A stretch of 64,000 nt of DNA from JABDQZ01 sp050049775 (GTDB lineage: Bacteria; Pseudomonadota; Gammaproteobacteria; Chromatiales; Chromatiaceae), in NCBI GenBank assembly GCA_050049775.1, contig JASFVP010000008.1:1-64000 (forward strand). The letters run 5' to 3'. The position numbers and the translations under genes are program-made. Below, piece after piece: positions 17,875-26,326 of this stretch. Below the pieces are notes generated by a model, which did not search any database, had not been told where the DNA came from, and was given only the letters and a program-made list of their open reading frames with translations. The first letter of the stretch is position 1. Every line of letters begins with the position of its first letter.

Positions 17875-18375
17875 TCATGTCAGCCGGTTCGCCAGGGTAA
17901 CAAGCCCGATGCCACGATTGACCACCAACGACCCCTTGTCGAGTTTCTGATTGATCACACAGTTGATACCAACACTGACATCATGTTCAATCTGCACGCC
18001 GGGCATAATCGTACATCCCGAACCGACGATGGAGCGCTCACCAATAAAAACATCACCTGTCAGTTTATCCGCACCTACCACCGCATCGCTGTAATCATCG
18101 GATTTGGTGAAAACACTGACATGCGTGGACAGACCTGCATGGTCCTGCATTTCGATAACTCCACCAGTCCCTCCCAGAAAACAGAACGGAGAGATATGCA
18201 CCGAATTACCCAATACGATGTGCCCGGTCAGAATAGCATAAGCATCAATACGTACACTATCGCCAAGTCTGCCATTGATGGCAAACAGCCTTGCATCACA
18301 CGAAACCCTGACATCTTTTCCGACCTGTTCAAACCCAAGCTCAATCAATTGCTCACGCGAGTAAAGAGACTGCAT
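17875..18375 (-). CDS. left-handed beta-helix (hexapeptide) acyltransferase
   Basis: 166 residues with hexapeptide-repeat character through most of the length (LGDSVRIDAYAI, VLGNSVHISPF, FIGERSIVGSGCTI, IEHDVSVGINCVI). The ribosome site TAAGGAG precedes the ATG. The THVSVFTKSDDY segment resembles the active-site loop of sugar O/N-acetyltransferases in O-antigen clusters. Trimeric enzymes of this family transfer acyl groups from CoA or ACP to sugar hydroxyls or amines. It is the first gene of a minus-strand operon that also encodes an ACP and ligase, and is divergent from the WecE-like gene, so N-acylation of a 4-amino sugar is a reasonable but unproven role. Confidence 0.83.
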   Translation of the reverse strand: MQSLYSREQLIELGFEQVGKDVRVSCDARLFAINGRLGDSVRIDAYAILTGHIVLGNSVHISPFCFLGGTGGVIEMQDHAGLSTHVSVFTKSDDYSDAVVGADKLTGDVFIGERSIVGSGCTIMPGVQIEHDVSVGINCVINQKLDKGSLVVNRGIGLVTLANRLT

Positions 18376-18638
18376 ACTGCTCCTTAGATATAGTGGCGCT
18401 ACTTAAATTTTCCTGCCGGCAAACCCTGCTTGTGCTAATTTGCGTTCAGTGTAGATTTTTAATTCTTCAACAGCTAAAGATAACAGAAGCTATGCCGATT
18501 TGAAGAGCAAAACGGTCTGGGGACCCAAAAACAGCCAATCTTGAGTTGACGCAGATGAAATATTTACCCGGAAAATTCATCCCAACCACTGAACTACCAA
18601 ACATTGAGATGGCATCTGATTCGCAAACCGCAGAATCC
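18376..18638. promoter_or_regulatory. divergent intergenic region between acyltransferase and aminotransferase genes
   Basis: About 260 bases, A+T-rich in its first two thirds. It must hold divergent promoters for the two transcription units; I could not fix -35/-10 pairs with confidence. The last part (from TTG 18546 or ATG 18555) is in frame with the aminotransferase and could encode an N-terminal extension of about 30 residues. Confidence 0.4.
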
Positions 18639-19781
18639 ATGTCGCCCAAGCCAATCCCTTTCAACCGCCCCTGCCTGGGCGGCAATGAGCTGAGAAATAT
18701 TCGCCGTGCCATTGAGAACGGCCATATTTCCGGCGGCGGGCAATTCACTGACCGGGTTGAAAAAACGCTACTCAAACGCATACGGGGCAGCAAACGTGTG
18801 CTCCTGACCACTTCCTGCACACATGCACTGGAAATGTCCGCGATTCTCAGCGGTATTTCACCCGGTGATGAAGTCATTGTGCCATCGTTCACATTTGTCT
18901 CTTCGGCCCTAGCTTTCGTAATGCAGGGAGCGGTACCGGTTTTTGCCGACATTCGCCCCGACACCCTCAATATCGACGAAACCCGACTTGAGGAGTTAAT
19001 TACAAAAAGAACCAAGGCCATTGTTGTGGTCCATTATGCGGGTGTCGCTTGCGAAATGGATCAAATCCTGGAAATCTGCAGGCAGTACAACTTGATACTG
19101 ATCGAAGACAATGCCCATGGCCTGTTTGGCAGCTATCGTGGACGCTTCCTCGGCAGTATCGGCGATTTTGCCACCCAAAGCTTTCATGAAACCAAAAATC
19201 TTTATTGCGGCGAGGGTGGCGCACTGATCGTCAATGATTCAAACCTGATTAAACGTGCTGAAATCATCCGGGAAAAAGGCACAAACCGCTCCCAGTTTTT
19301 CAGAGGTGAAATCGACAAGTACAGTTGGGTCGACAAGGGCTCGAGCTATGTCATCTCAGACATGCTGGCAGCATTTCTGGATGCCCAGCTTGAATTCGCC
19401 GACACGATTCAACAACGGCGCAAAAGAATCTGGGATACCTATGACAACGCCTTGAAATCATGGTCCGCCAAGAATGACATTGCCACCCCTTACGTACCTG
19501 AATATTGTGATCAGGCATTCCATATGTACTATCTGATCTTACCTGACCAGAATTCGCGGGATCGCTTTATCGATCACCTAAAAAAATATGCAATCCATGC
19601 TGTATTTCATTACCTACCACTTCACAGCTCAAAAATGGGCCAGAAGCTAGGGCTTGCTCCTGATGGCTGCAAGGTCACCCAAGATCTTGCATACAGACTG
19701 GTTCGACTGCCGTTTTTCCATGGACTTTCACATGAGGAACAATCAAGAATTATTGACAGCACAATGGAATTTGAATGTTAA
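18639..19781 (+). CDS. wecE: dTDP-4-amino-4,6-dideoxyhexose (WecE/RffA-like) aminotransferase
   Basis: 380 residues from ATG 18639, where homology to E. coli WecE begins (PIPFNRPCLGGNEL); in-frame starts at 18609, 18555 and 18546 are possible. It is a DegT/DnrJ/EryC1/StrS PLP enzyme with Schiff-base Lys186 in SFHETKN. REKGTNRSQFFRGEIDKY and VHYAGVACEMD are almost identical to WecE, which makes dTDP-4-amino-4,6-dideoxy-D-galactose from the 4-keto sugar. The close match makes a C4 amino-dideoxy sugar the likely product. The RmlA/RmlB enzymes that would supply the keto sugar are not in the window. The gene stands alone on the plus strand between two minus-strand units. Confidence 0.92.
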   Translation: MSPKPIPFNRPCLGGNELRNIRRAIENGHISGGGQFTDRVEKTLLKRIRGSKRVLLTTSCTHALEMSAILSGISPGDEVIVPSFTFVSSALAFVMQGAVPVFADIRPDTLNIDETRLEELITKRTKAIVVVHYAGVACEMDQILEICRQYNLILIEDNAHGLFGSYRGRFLGSIGDFATQSFHETKNLYCGEGGALIVNDSNLIKRAEIIREKGTNRSQFFRGEIDKYSWVDKGSSYVISDMLAAFLDAQLEFADTIQQRRKRIWDTYDNALKSWSAKNDIATPYVPEYCDQAFHMYYLILPDQNSRDRFIDHLKKYAIHAVFHYLPLHSSKMGQKLGLAPDGCKVTQDLAYRLVRLPFFHGLSHEEQSRIIDSTMEFEC

Positions 19782-19839
19782 AAATCGAGACGCAAAGAAA
19801 TCACCACTTCAACCTGCTCTCACTGATTCTCACCCAACG

Positions 19840-20457
19840 TTAATGACAGACAAGAATCGCATGATCATAAGGCACTCTCAACATGTCATTTCGATGAAAA
19901 ATTTCAACATCATCAAAAACCTTACGCGCTAATTCTTCATATTCATCAAAGCGACGCACATTCTGCCCACGGTCATAGCCAACCAACAGCTTGGAAAGCC
20001 ATGATTGACCAGATACAAAACAGGGATCAATAGAGCAGAACCTGGCACCGCATTCCATTACATCTCTGGCCTGCATGAACAAACTCAATGCTTCCTCGTC
20101 ATCAAGATGATGCAGCACTCCTGTCGCGATAACATGGCCAAATTTTCTACCGCCCGGAATAAAATCCTGTCCGACCTGACGAGTGAAAAATTCCCCCCTG
20201 TTTGGAAATTTTTTTCTGGCAGAATTGATATAGTCTTCTGACAAATCAAAGCCGACGTATTCAATATCAAGTGGCAAATGTGCAAGTATTTCAGCCGTCC
20301 CACAACCGATATCCAGAATGCTGTCTCCGGGACATACTTTCAAATATTCTGCAACAAGTTTATCCATGGAGTCTGCACTACCAATGACTGATTGAAACAG
20401 ATCAAATACCCTGGAATCCGAAAATATTGCACGAATCCCGGAGGTAACCTGGCTCAT
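19840..20457 (-). CDS. class I SAM-dependent methyltransferase
   Basis: 205 residues. Motif I is ILDIGCGTAEILAHL, followed by EYVGFDLSEDYI (acidic end of strand 2) and HVIATGVLHHLDDEEAL (motif post-I/II), a Rossmann-fold methyltransferase of the ubiE/type-11/12 group. It overlaps the start-side gene (SMR-like, upstream) by 4 bases, and is convergent with the aminotransferase gene (58 bases). The substrate is unknown; a sugar hydroxyl or amine of the island product is plausible. Base composition is A+T-richer than the housekeeping genes in this window. Confidence 0.85.
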   Translation of the reverse strand: MSQVTSGIRAIFSDSRVFDLFQSVIGSADSMDKLVAEYLKVCPGDSILDIGCGTAEILAHLPLDIEYVGFDLSEDYINSARKKFPNRGEFFTRQVGQDFIPGGRKFGHVIATGVLHHLDDEEALSLFMQARDVMECGARFCSIDPCFVSGQSWLSKLLVGYDRGQNVRRFDEYEELARKVFDDVEIFHRNDMLRVPYDHAILVCH

Positions 20458-20834
20458 GACCCGAAACCCAGCACGATAATCCCCAGGGAGATCAACACAA
20501 CTCCAGCTACCTTATTAAAGGTAATTAACTCGTGAAAAAAAATCACGCTAAAGATCATCATCAGCACATAAACCAAGCTTACAAATGGGTATGCGTAACT
20601 CAAATCAAATTTCGACATTGCCATCATCCAGCTAATGCCGGCAAAAAACGTTGCTATGATGGCACTGATAATCCACGGATTAATGAGTATATGAAAGAAA
20701 AACGGGATCTTTTCCCAAAGTCCCAGAGGCAGATCATCCGCCAAGTTCATTTGCCATTTCACTACAAGCTGACTGTATACAGTCAAAGAAATGGTTGAGA
20801 ATATCGCAATATGGCCGTTATCTATTAGACTCAC
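20454..20834 (-). CDS. small four-helix SMR/EamA-type transporter (ArnE-like)
   Basis: 126 residues from a GTG at 20834. Four hydrophobic helices cover nearly the whole protein; the last helix VVLISLGIIVLGFG and the third (SYAYPFVSLVYVLMMI) match the small-multidrug-resistance/EamA half-domain pattern of ArnE/ArnF. Those proteins form a flippase for undecaprenyl-phosphate-aminoarabinose; no second subunit is seen here, so it would have to act as a homodimer or with a partner elsewhere. It is co-transcribed with the methyltransferase. Transport of a polyprenyl-linked sugar is inferred from context. Confidence 0.75.
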   Translation of the reverse strand: MSLIDNGHIAIFSTISLTVYSQLVVKWQMNLADDLPLGLWEKIPFFFHILINPWIISAIIATFFAGISWMMAMSKFDLSYAYPFVSLVYVLMMIFSVIFFHELITFNKVAGVVLISLGIIVLGFGS

Positions 20835-21075
20835 TTCAGCAAACCCCTCAAGTATTTATTAGGATAATTAACGGCAATAAGCGCAAATTATCAAGTTACC
20901 ATTCAGGCCAATTATAGCCAGCCGATACATAGATGAAATTTCTGTACGAATTCGTAATAGCACGAATTTCAGACAATAAAGAATATGCATGGAGCAATCA
21001 CTCCCATGGTGCATCCATACTGCTTCCCACAAAAACGAGCACCATTTATTCTTTTGATTTATAAAGGAAAATATT
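20835..21075. promoter_or_regulatory. A+T-rich divergent intergenic region
   Basis: 241 bases with no convincing gene. It contains imperfect dyads: GAAATT...AATTTC around an internal CGAATTCG (about 20930-20975), and ATGCATGGAG facing CTCCCATGGTGCAT (about 20988-21017). These could be operator or hairpin sites for the two divergent genes. The end carries the ribosome site AAAGGAAA (21063-21070) for the TTG start at 21076. Confidence 0.35.
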
Positions 21076-22908
21076 TTGATTTCACAAGCTGAAACAAACG
21101 TTAAGCAAATAACTATTGAAAAGACGATCCGAATTTCAGTCAACGCCTTACTGCTTTTGACACCAATAGTTGCTGCTTACATTGTCTTTATACTACTCAG
21201 TAACGCGAATAAAGGATTTGACATTACTGATGAAGGCTATTATCTGATTTCAGCAACACAAGCAACAGCTATCAGCCTGTCAGCCAGCCAATTTGGCCAC
21301 TATACCGGCCTGCTATTCTCGCTAGTTGATGAAGATATACCATTATTCAGACAAAGTGGGCTATTAATATTGCTGCTGGTAGCAGCCTGGTTTTCGCTAG
21401 CCATGCAGTCCTACTGGAACCGATACACAAAACAACACGATAAATTTCTTGAATTGACAAGGCATATTGTCATCACCACCTCAGCAAGTGGCTACTACTG
21501 TGAATGGATGCTAACCCCCTCATATAACTGGTCAACACTACTAGCAGTTTTACTAGCCATAATCGCATTACTTACGTCATCAATTCATCAACCAGGAACA
21601 CGCAAACAAGGAGCCTATCTGGTATTGCTCGGGATCAGTGGCGCCCTGGCTTTTCTGAACAAACCACCATCAGCAATCATACTGGCTTTTACAGCTATCA
21701 CCTGGCTACTACTACACCCCAAAGACTACAATTACAAAAGCTATTTTCTCGTTAGTAGCTTATCAGCACTTGTTTTCCTGCTATTTCACACATTGATTTT
21801 CGACCACCATATCCTGGCCACAGCGAATGAAATGAAAAAAAGCGCTACGCTCAGCGGATTGCTTCAGGCTGGACATACCATTCCAGCAGCTTTCGAGCGC
21901 CTCTGGGAGGAAACACCCAAAATACTCCGCTTTACACTAAACAAAGTACCTTTTTTGTTTATTCTTCTACCTCTGGTGTTCTGGCTTATCCGAGGCTTTC
22001 ATTTATCAGATCGACGCAGATCCGTGCTAATCACAGGTTACAGTTGTTTACTCCTATTAGATGCATGGTTCACATTATACGATCAAAACATATGGAACAG
22101 ACTCAGCAGTGGTGCTGGATACGCAACCCTTTTTCTACTTGGCCTACTGCTTTTTTTCCTGAATTCAAGTGAAAATCAACAATCTGTACAGAGGTCCATC
22201 GCCATTGCAAAGCCCATGTTCTCTATTCAAGCTCTATTGATACTAACCGCGATTGCATTCGTATTTGGTACTGGACGCAGCACTATTGGACAGCTATCAC
22301 TTGTCTCCATTCTCCCAGTAACAAGCGTTCTTTACTCCTGCCATGCCTCAGACCTCATGAGACACAAGCGTATTCTCTTCCCATTAGCACTAATTTTCTC
22401 GGTATTGTCGCTGTTTTTAGTGATTATTTCAGCAACCAGCAAACCATATCGAATTGTCCAAAGCCTCGAACAACAAGTTGTACCTGTAGAGTTCAATAAC
22501 AACAATTGGCTTTTGACCGATTTAGCCACTGCAGCCTATGTTAGTGGCCTAAAAGAAATAGCCGCCGATGCAGGCTGGCAACCAGGAAATCTACTTATTG
22601 ACATGACCGGCGGCACCCCGGGTGCCAGCTTCATTCTTAATGCCAAAACATTGCCAACACCATGGTTACTTGGTGGATATAAAGGCTCACGTGACTTCAC
22701 TTCATTTGTACTCCAGGCAGTCCCAAAAGACGAGTTAGAACAGGCCTGGATACTGATAGCACCACAAGGAAAAAGACGAAATGACTTAAGCGTTTTAAAC
22801 GAAGTCGGCCTCGACTTTCCAGACAATTACGAGGAAGTCGGCCCATTGCTGACTGGCCATCGCCACGAGCTCCAGATCCTTCTGAAACCCAAGATCGTGG
22901 CAGAATAA
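21076..22908 (+). CDS. GT-C-like multispanning membrane protein (putative polyprenyl-P-sugar transferase)
   Basis: 610 residues from a TTG with a well-placed AAAGGAAA ribosome site. About twelve transmembrane segments. The first external loop has NKGFDITDEGYYLI, where the Asp-Glu pair is positioned as in GT-C glycosyltransferases (ArnT/PMT type). The C-terminal 140 or so residues form a soluble periplasmic domain. It is clearly A+T-richer than the flanking genes and not obviously related to the two TPR-bearing paralogues beyond the GT-C-like plan. Ten bases separate it from the next gene, so they are probably co-transcribed. No named family was recognised; the transferase role is inferred from topology and neighbours. 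Confidence 0.65.
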   Translation: MISQAETNVKQITIEKTIRISVNALLLLTPIVAAYIVFILLSNANKGFDITDEGYYLISATQATAISLSASQFGHYTGLLFSLVDEDIPLFRQSGLLILLLVAAWFSLAMQSYWNRYTKQHDKFLELTRHIVITTSASGYYCEWMLTPSYNWSTLLAVLLAIIALLTSSIHQPGTRKQGAYLVLLGISGALAFLNKPPSAIILAFTAITWLLLHPKDYNYKSYFLVSSLSALVFLLFHTLIFDHHILATANEMKKSATLSGLLQAGHTIPAAFERLWEETPKILRFTLNKVPFLFILLPLVFWLIRGFHLSDRRRSVLITGYSCLLLLDAWFTLYDQNIWNRLSSGAGYATLFLLGLLLFFLNSSENQQSVQRSIAIAKPMFSIQALLILTAIAFVFGTGRSTIGQLSLVSILPVTSVLYSCHASDLMRHKRILFPLALIFSVLSLFLVIISATSKPYRIVQSLEQQVVPVEFNNNNWLLTDLATAAYVSGLKEIAADAGWQPGNLLIDMTGGTPGASFILNAKTLPTPWLLGGYKGSRDFTSFVLQAVPKDELEQAWILIAPQGKRRNDLSVLNEVGLDFPDNYEEVGPLLTGHRHELQILLKPKIVAE

Positions 22909-22917
22909 ATCAGGCTC

Positions 22918-25104
22918 ATGAACACAAGTTCCCGCATCGTCAAGTATTATTTTCAGCAGATACACCAGCACCATGGTCAGAAACTGTTCCTGGTATTTCT
23001 CATCATACTCCTACTGGGCTTTGCAGCATTTCAGCTAATTACTCCAATCCGCATGGGCGACACCGACATGTGGTACCACCTCAATGGCGGGCGTTACTTT
23101 TGGCAGGTCGGAGAAATAGCTGATAGCAATTTTTTTTCCTTCATTTCTCCCGAAAGACAATGGACCAATTATTATTGGGGATTTCAGGCTAGCATCTATC
23201 AAATTTTTCAAGCGGGTGGCTACCTGGGCCTGATTGTGTTTCGCACACTGATTGTGTTTGCCACCGCAATACTGATTTTTGCTTTTTTGCGTCAGTCTCA
23301 AAATCCGCAGGTATCGCGCATCCTGCTGCTGGCATTGTTTTGCCTGATTCTGATCATTCTGCACACGCGCACCTATCAGGTACGGCCACACCTGTTTTCC
23401 TATTTTTTCATTATTACCTTCATTTACATACTCGAGTACCGGCCGCGATTGGCACCCGTCCTTCCTTTGGCAACCATCGTCTGGATCAACATGCATGGTA
23501 TCGAATGGCCGGTCGGCGCTCTGATCTGTGCAAGTTACGCCCTGCCGGAAGTCTACCGGCTGCTATCACACCAGCCGTTGTTGCAAAACCGCTGGTTTCT
23601 GCCATCGCTGTTTTTGTGCGGTGCTGCCATGTTCGTCAATCCGCATGGCACAGACATTGTGCTGGTTCCTTTCAATCTGCCACCAGACATTTCGCAGTTT
23701 ATCGCCGAACTAAAGCCCTTTAACTCAGAATTACTTTACAGCCTGCAAATCAAAGGCTTGCAGATCCACGACAACACAGCACTGACTTTATTGATACTGG
23801 CGGCATTGACCGGGCTGATATTCGGCCTGGTCAAAAAATTGCTGCGCGTCGAACATCTGCTGCTGACCACCGGTGGATTTATCCTGATGTGGCACGCCAA
23901 TCGCTTCATCTGGGAATGGTTATTATTAAGTTTGCCCGTGATTGCCCTGCTGCTGAAACATCCTGGCGTACCCAACCTGGGTTCTGTACGGCAATTGAAA
24001 TTCAGCCATTTGTTATTGCTGCCATTGTTGCTGACGCCTTTCATCAGTTGGCATCAACATTTTCAGCAATACGGCAGTTACCCTTTTGACAGTCGCCGCC
24101 TGCCAACTGGCACCGCAACTTTCCTGGTGCAACAACAAGCCTCCGGCAAGCTGGTCTCATCACCGTCGCAGGCCGGCTTTCTGGAATGGAGCCTGTACCC
24201 GCAGATCAAAACCTATGCCGACATGCAGTTCCCGCCGTTTACTGCCGCGGATTTCTTCGCCTTCGCAGCGGCTTATCGCAATGAGACGGCTCTGCAGAAT
24301 TTTCTCGAATTACATCAACCCGACTGGCTTGCCGTGCCAAACAAGCACCAGACGATGGCGGACAATCTCAAGCAACATCCGCAATATGTCGCTGTGTTTA
24401 CCGACGACGTGCAGGTGCTCTATGCCAACCGCGAGAGCCAGCCGGATATCGCCGCCAGGCAACAGCTTCTTTATCTGAATCCGCACGACTTACGCGATGC
24501 TTCAAAAGGTACGTCTGAACAGCGTATTGCAGAGCTGAAACGCTTACAGGCCATCGAACCCGACAGCTTGCGCATCAATCACGCCCTGACGCGGCAGCTG
24601 TTCAGCAATGAAAATTATGCGGAAGCTTTGGTTTATGCCGAACTGTTGCAACAGCACCACCCGAAGCACATGGTCGGTTATTACCTGGCTGGCCTGAGTC
24701 ATCACAATCTGAATCAGTTTACCCTCGCCATAGCTTCACTACAGCAGGCATTACCGTTGGCCAAGCCGAATTTCCGCAAGACCATCCAGCGCGACATCGG
24801 TATCAGCGCCTATCTCAACGAGGACTTTGATCTGGCTTACGACAGCTTGCAGCAGGGCCTGAATCCGTATGAAAAAGCAGCCAAACCGGCGCATTTGTAT
24901 GCCTATGCTTTTTCAGCACTCATGACAGGACAGTTATCACGGGCCGAGCGCCTGCTACGTATGATTCCAATAACGGCACCAGATAAGACAGAAAACCAGC
25001 AGGTAATTGCCAACAGTCGCGAACTACTGGAAAAACTTGAAGCCGGCGAGTTTGCCGCTCCCGGACTGTTCGATTGGCTGGGCCATTATTTTGCAGCTGA
25101 CTGA
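22918..25104 (+). CDS. GT-C-like multispanning membrane protein with C-terminal TPR region (paralogue of 6792-8954)
   Basis: 728 residues. It repeats the plan of the protein at 6792: after the first helix RMGDTDMWYHLNGGRYFW, then FFSFISPERQW, about ten helices, SPSQAGFLEWSLYPQ and YADMQFPPF in the soluble part, VQVLYANRES, and TPR-like helices over the last 220 residues with a closing GLFDWLGH that matches GLFSWLAH of the other copy. The acidic pair in the first loop suits GT-C chemistry. Its 3' end overlaps the convergent acyltransferase gene by 19 bases. Having two divergent copies at opposite ends of the island suggests an old duplication followed by specialisation for different sugars or acceptors. 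Confidence 0.75.
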   Translation: MNTSSRIVKYYFQQIHQHHGQKLFLVFLIILLLGFAAFQLITPIRMGDTDMWYHLNGGRYFWQVGEIADSNFFSFISPERQWTNYYWGFQASIYQIFQAGGYLGLIVFRTLIVFATAILIFAFLRQSQNPQVSRILLLALFCLILIILHTRTYQVRPHLFSYFFIITFIYILEYRPRLAPVLPLATIVWINMHGIEWPVGALICASYALPEVYRLLSHQPLLQNRWFLPSLFLCGAAMFVNPHGTDIVLVPFNLPPDISQFIAELKPFNSELLYSLQIKGLQIHDNTALTLLILAALTGLIFGLVKKLLRVEHLLLTTGGFILMWHANRFIWEWLLLSLPVIALLLKHPGVPNLGSVRQLKFSHLLLLPLLLTPFISWHQHFQQYGSYPFDSRRLPTGTATFLVQQQASGKLVSSPSQAGFLEWSLYPQIKTYADMQFPPFTAADFFAFAAAYRNETALQNFLELHQPDWLAVPNKHQTMADNLKQHPQYVAVFTDDVQVLYANRESQPDIAARQQLLYLNPHDLRDASKGTSEQRIAELKRLQAIEPDSLRINHALTRQLFSNENYAEALVYAELLQQHHPKHMVGYYLAGLSHHNLNQFTLAIASLQQALPLAKPNFRKTIQRDIGISAYLNEDFDLAYDSLQQGLNPYEKAAKPAHLYAYAFSALMTGQLSRAERLLRMIPITAPDKTENQQVIANSRELLEKLEAGEFAAPGLFDWLGHYFAAD

Positions 25105-25784
25105 TCCTCGATCGCCAGGCGCATCTGCTCGGTTAACTCCTGTTCGTCGAAACCTCCAGAACGTAGTACCCGGCACACCTGCACACGCGCCTGTGAGCGC
25201 TTGAATACGGCACGTACCACATGCCCCTGACCGGCAATACCGTCGAGACGCACCGGATAAACATCACAGTTAGCGCGTTTGGCCAACCGTGCCGCGCCGC
25301 CTTTAAGCCGGCGCGGCCGATCCGTATCCAGATGGATTTTGCCGTGCGGAAACAACGCCACTACTTCACCCTGCTGCAATGCCAGCACGGCTGCGCGCAG
25401 CGCCTGGTCGGGACGACCTTCACGATCGACCGGGATACAGCCGATGACGCGAAACAGCCATTGCAAACCAAAGCGTTCATACTGTTCCTTGGCAATCATG
25501 AAGCGCAATGGCCGGCGAGCGGCGGCTATCAGCAACATCGGATCAAGACCGGAAACATGATTGGCCACCACAATTGCCGGTCCTTGCTCCGGCAAGCCGA
25601 TATCGGTGGGTGACATACGATGGTAACGCTGGCAGAACAAGCGGTTAAAACCATCAAGCAGGTTCAATACCGCATGACCCCAATCGGTCAGATTGACCAC
25701 CTGGCACGCCATGACCAGGCGCGTGAGCAGAAACAAACCGGCTATCGCGGCCAGCACCCAGAGTGCAGTGACAAGATCAAACAT
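25086..25784 (-). CDS. 1-acyl-glycerol-3-phosphate acyltransferase-like (PlsC family) protein
   Basis: 232 residues. An N-terminal hydrophobic helix precedes the acyltransferase motifs NHVSGLDPMLL (NHx4D, block I), FMIAKEQYERFG, PVDREGR (block II-III) and ALFPHGKI (block III, Pro-His-Gly instead of the usual Pro-Glu-Gly). The family acylates lysophosphatidic acid or related lipids at the inner membrane. It is transcribed with def (8-base gap) as the last gene of a minus-strand operon, and its end overlaps the GT-C-like gene. The His for Glu change in block III means substrate or activity may differ from classical PlsC. Confidence 0.82.
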   Translation of the reverse strand: MFDLVTALWVLAAIAGLFLLTRLVMACQVVNLTDWGHAVLNLLDGFNRLFCQRYHRMSPTDIGLPEQGPAIVVANHVSGLDPMLLIAAARRPLRFMIAKEQYERFGLQWLFRVIGCIPVDREGRPDQALRAAVLALQQGEVVALFPHGKIHLDTDRPRRLKGGAARLAKRANCDVYPVRLDGIAGQGHVVRAVFKRSQARVQVCRVLRSGGFDEQELTEQMRLAIEDQSAAK

Positions 25785-25792
25785 GAAAACTG

Positions 25793-26323
25793 TCAGGCGG
25801 GTTTCTTTTTGCCGCCTTTCTGATACACCTTGCGCTGAAACAGATCGGTGCGGCGGCTGACGACGCGGTCGACAAACAGCATGCCGTCAAGATGATCGAT
25901 TTCATGCTGCACAGCGCGCGCTTCATAGCCTTCCATATCGTATTCCAACGGCTGACCGCTGCGGTCAAACGCCTTGAGATGAATCTTTTCGGCGCGAATC
26001 ACATTGCCGGTGTAATCAGGCACCGACAGGCAGCCCTCACGACCGATTTCAAAACCTTCCCATTCGGTAATTTCCGGATTGACCAGAATTATATGACCAT
26101 GATTGGGCACAGGCTTGCGCGTGTTGGAACAATCGACGATCACCACCCGTTTGAAATAATTGACCTGCGGTGCGGCAATACCCACGGCCGCGGGACCATT
26201 CTGGCGTGTTTCTTCCAGATCATCGATGAACTGCTGCAAGTCGGCATCCGCAAAATCCTCAACCGGCTCTGAAACCTGCTTGAGACGCTCATCCGGCAGG
26301 TGCAAAATTTCCAGTATCGCCAT
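25793..26323 (-). CDS. def: peptide deformylase
   Basis: 176 residues. All three metal/catalytic motifs are intact: GIAAPQV (motif 1), EGCLSVP with Cys98 (motif 2) and QHEIDHLDG with His140, Glu141 and His144 (motif 3). The enzyme removes the N-formyl group from nascent proteins. The usual neighbour fmt is absent; here def sits between a GcvR-like gene (3-base gap) and a PlsC-like gene. It may be a second deformylase copy in the genome. A basic C-terminal tail (GGKKKPA) is present. Confidence 0.93.
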   Translation of the reverse strand: MAILEILHLPDERLKQVSEPVEDFADADLQQFIDDLEETRQNGPAAVGIAAPQVNYFKRVVIVDCSNTRKPVPNHGHIILVNPEITEWEGFEIGREGCLSVPDYTGNVIRAEKIHLKAFDRSGQPLEYDMEGYEARAVQHEIDHLDGMLFVDRVVSRRTDLFQRKVYQKGGKKKPA

Positions 26324-26326
26324 GCC

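Noticed and set aside
20930..21017. Dyads in the A+T-rich intergenic region considered as attachment sites or inverted repeats of a mobile element
   Set aside because: They are short and imperfect, no matching copies were noticed at the island's ends, and no integrase or transposase gene is present.
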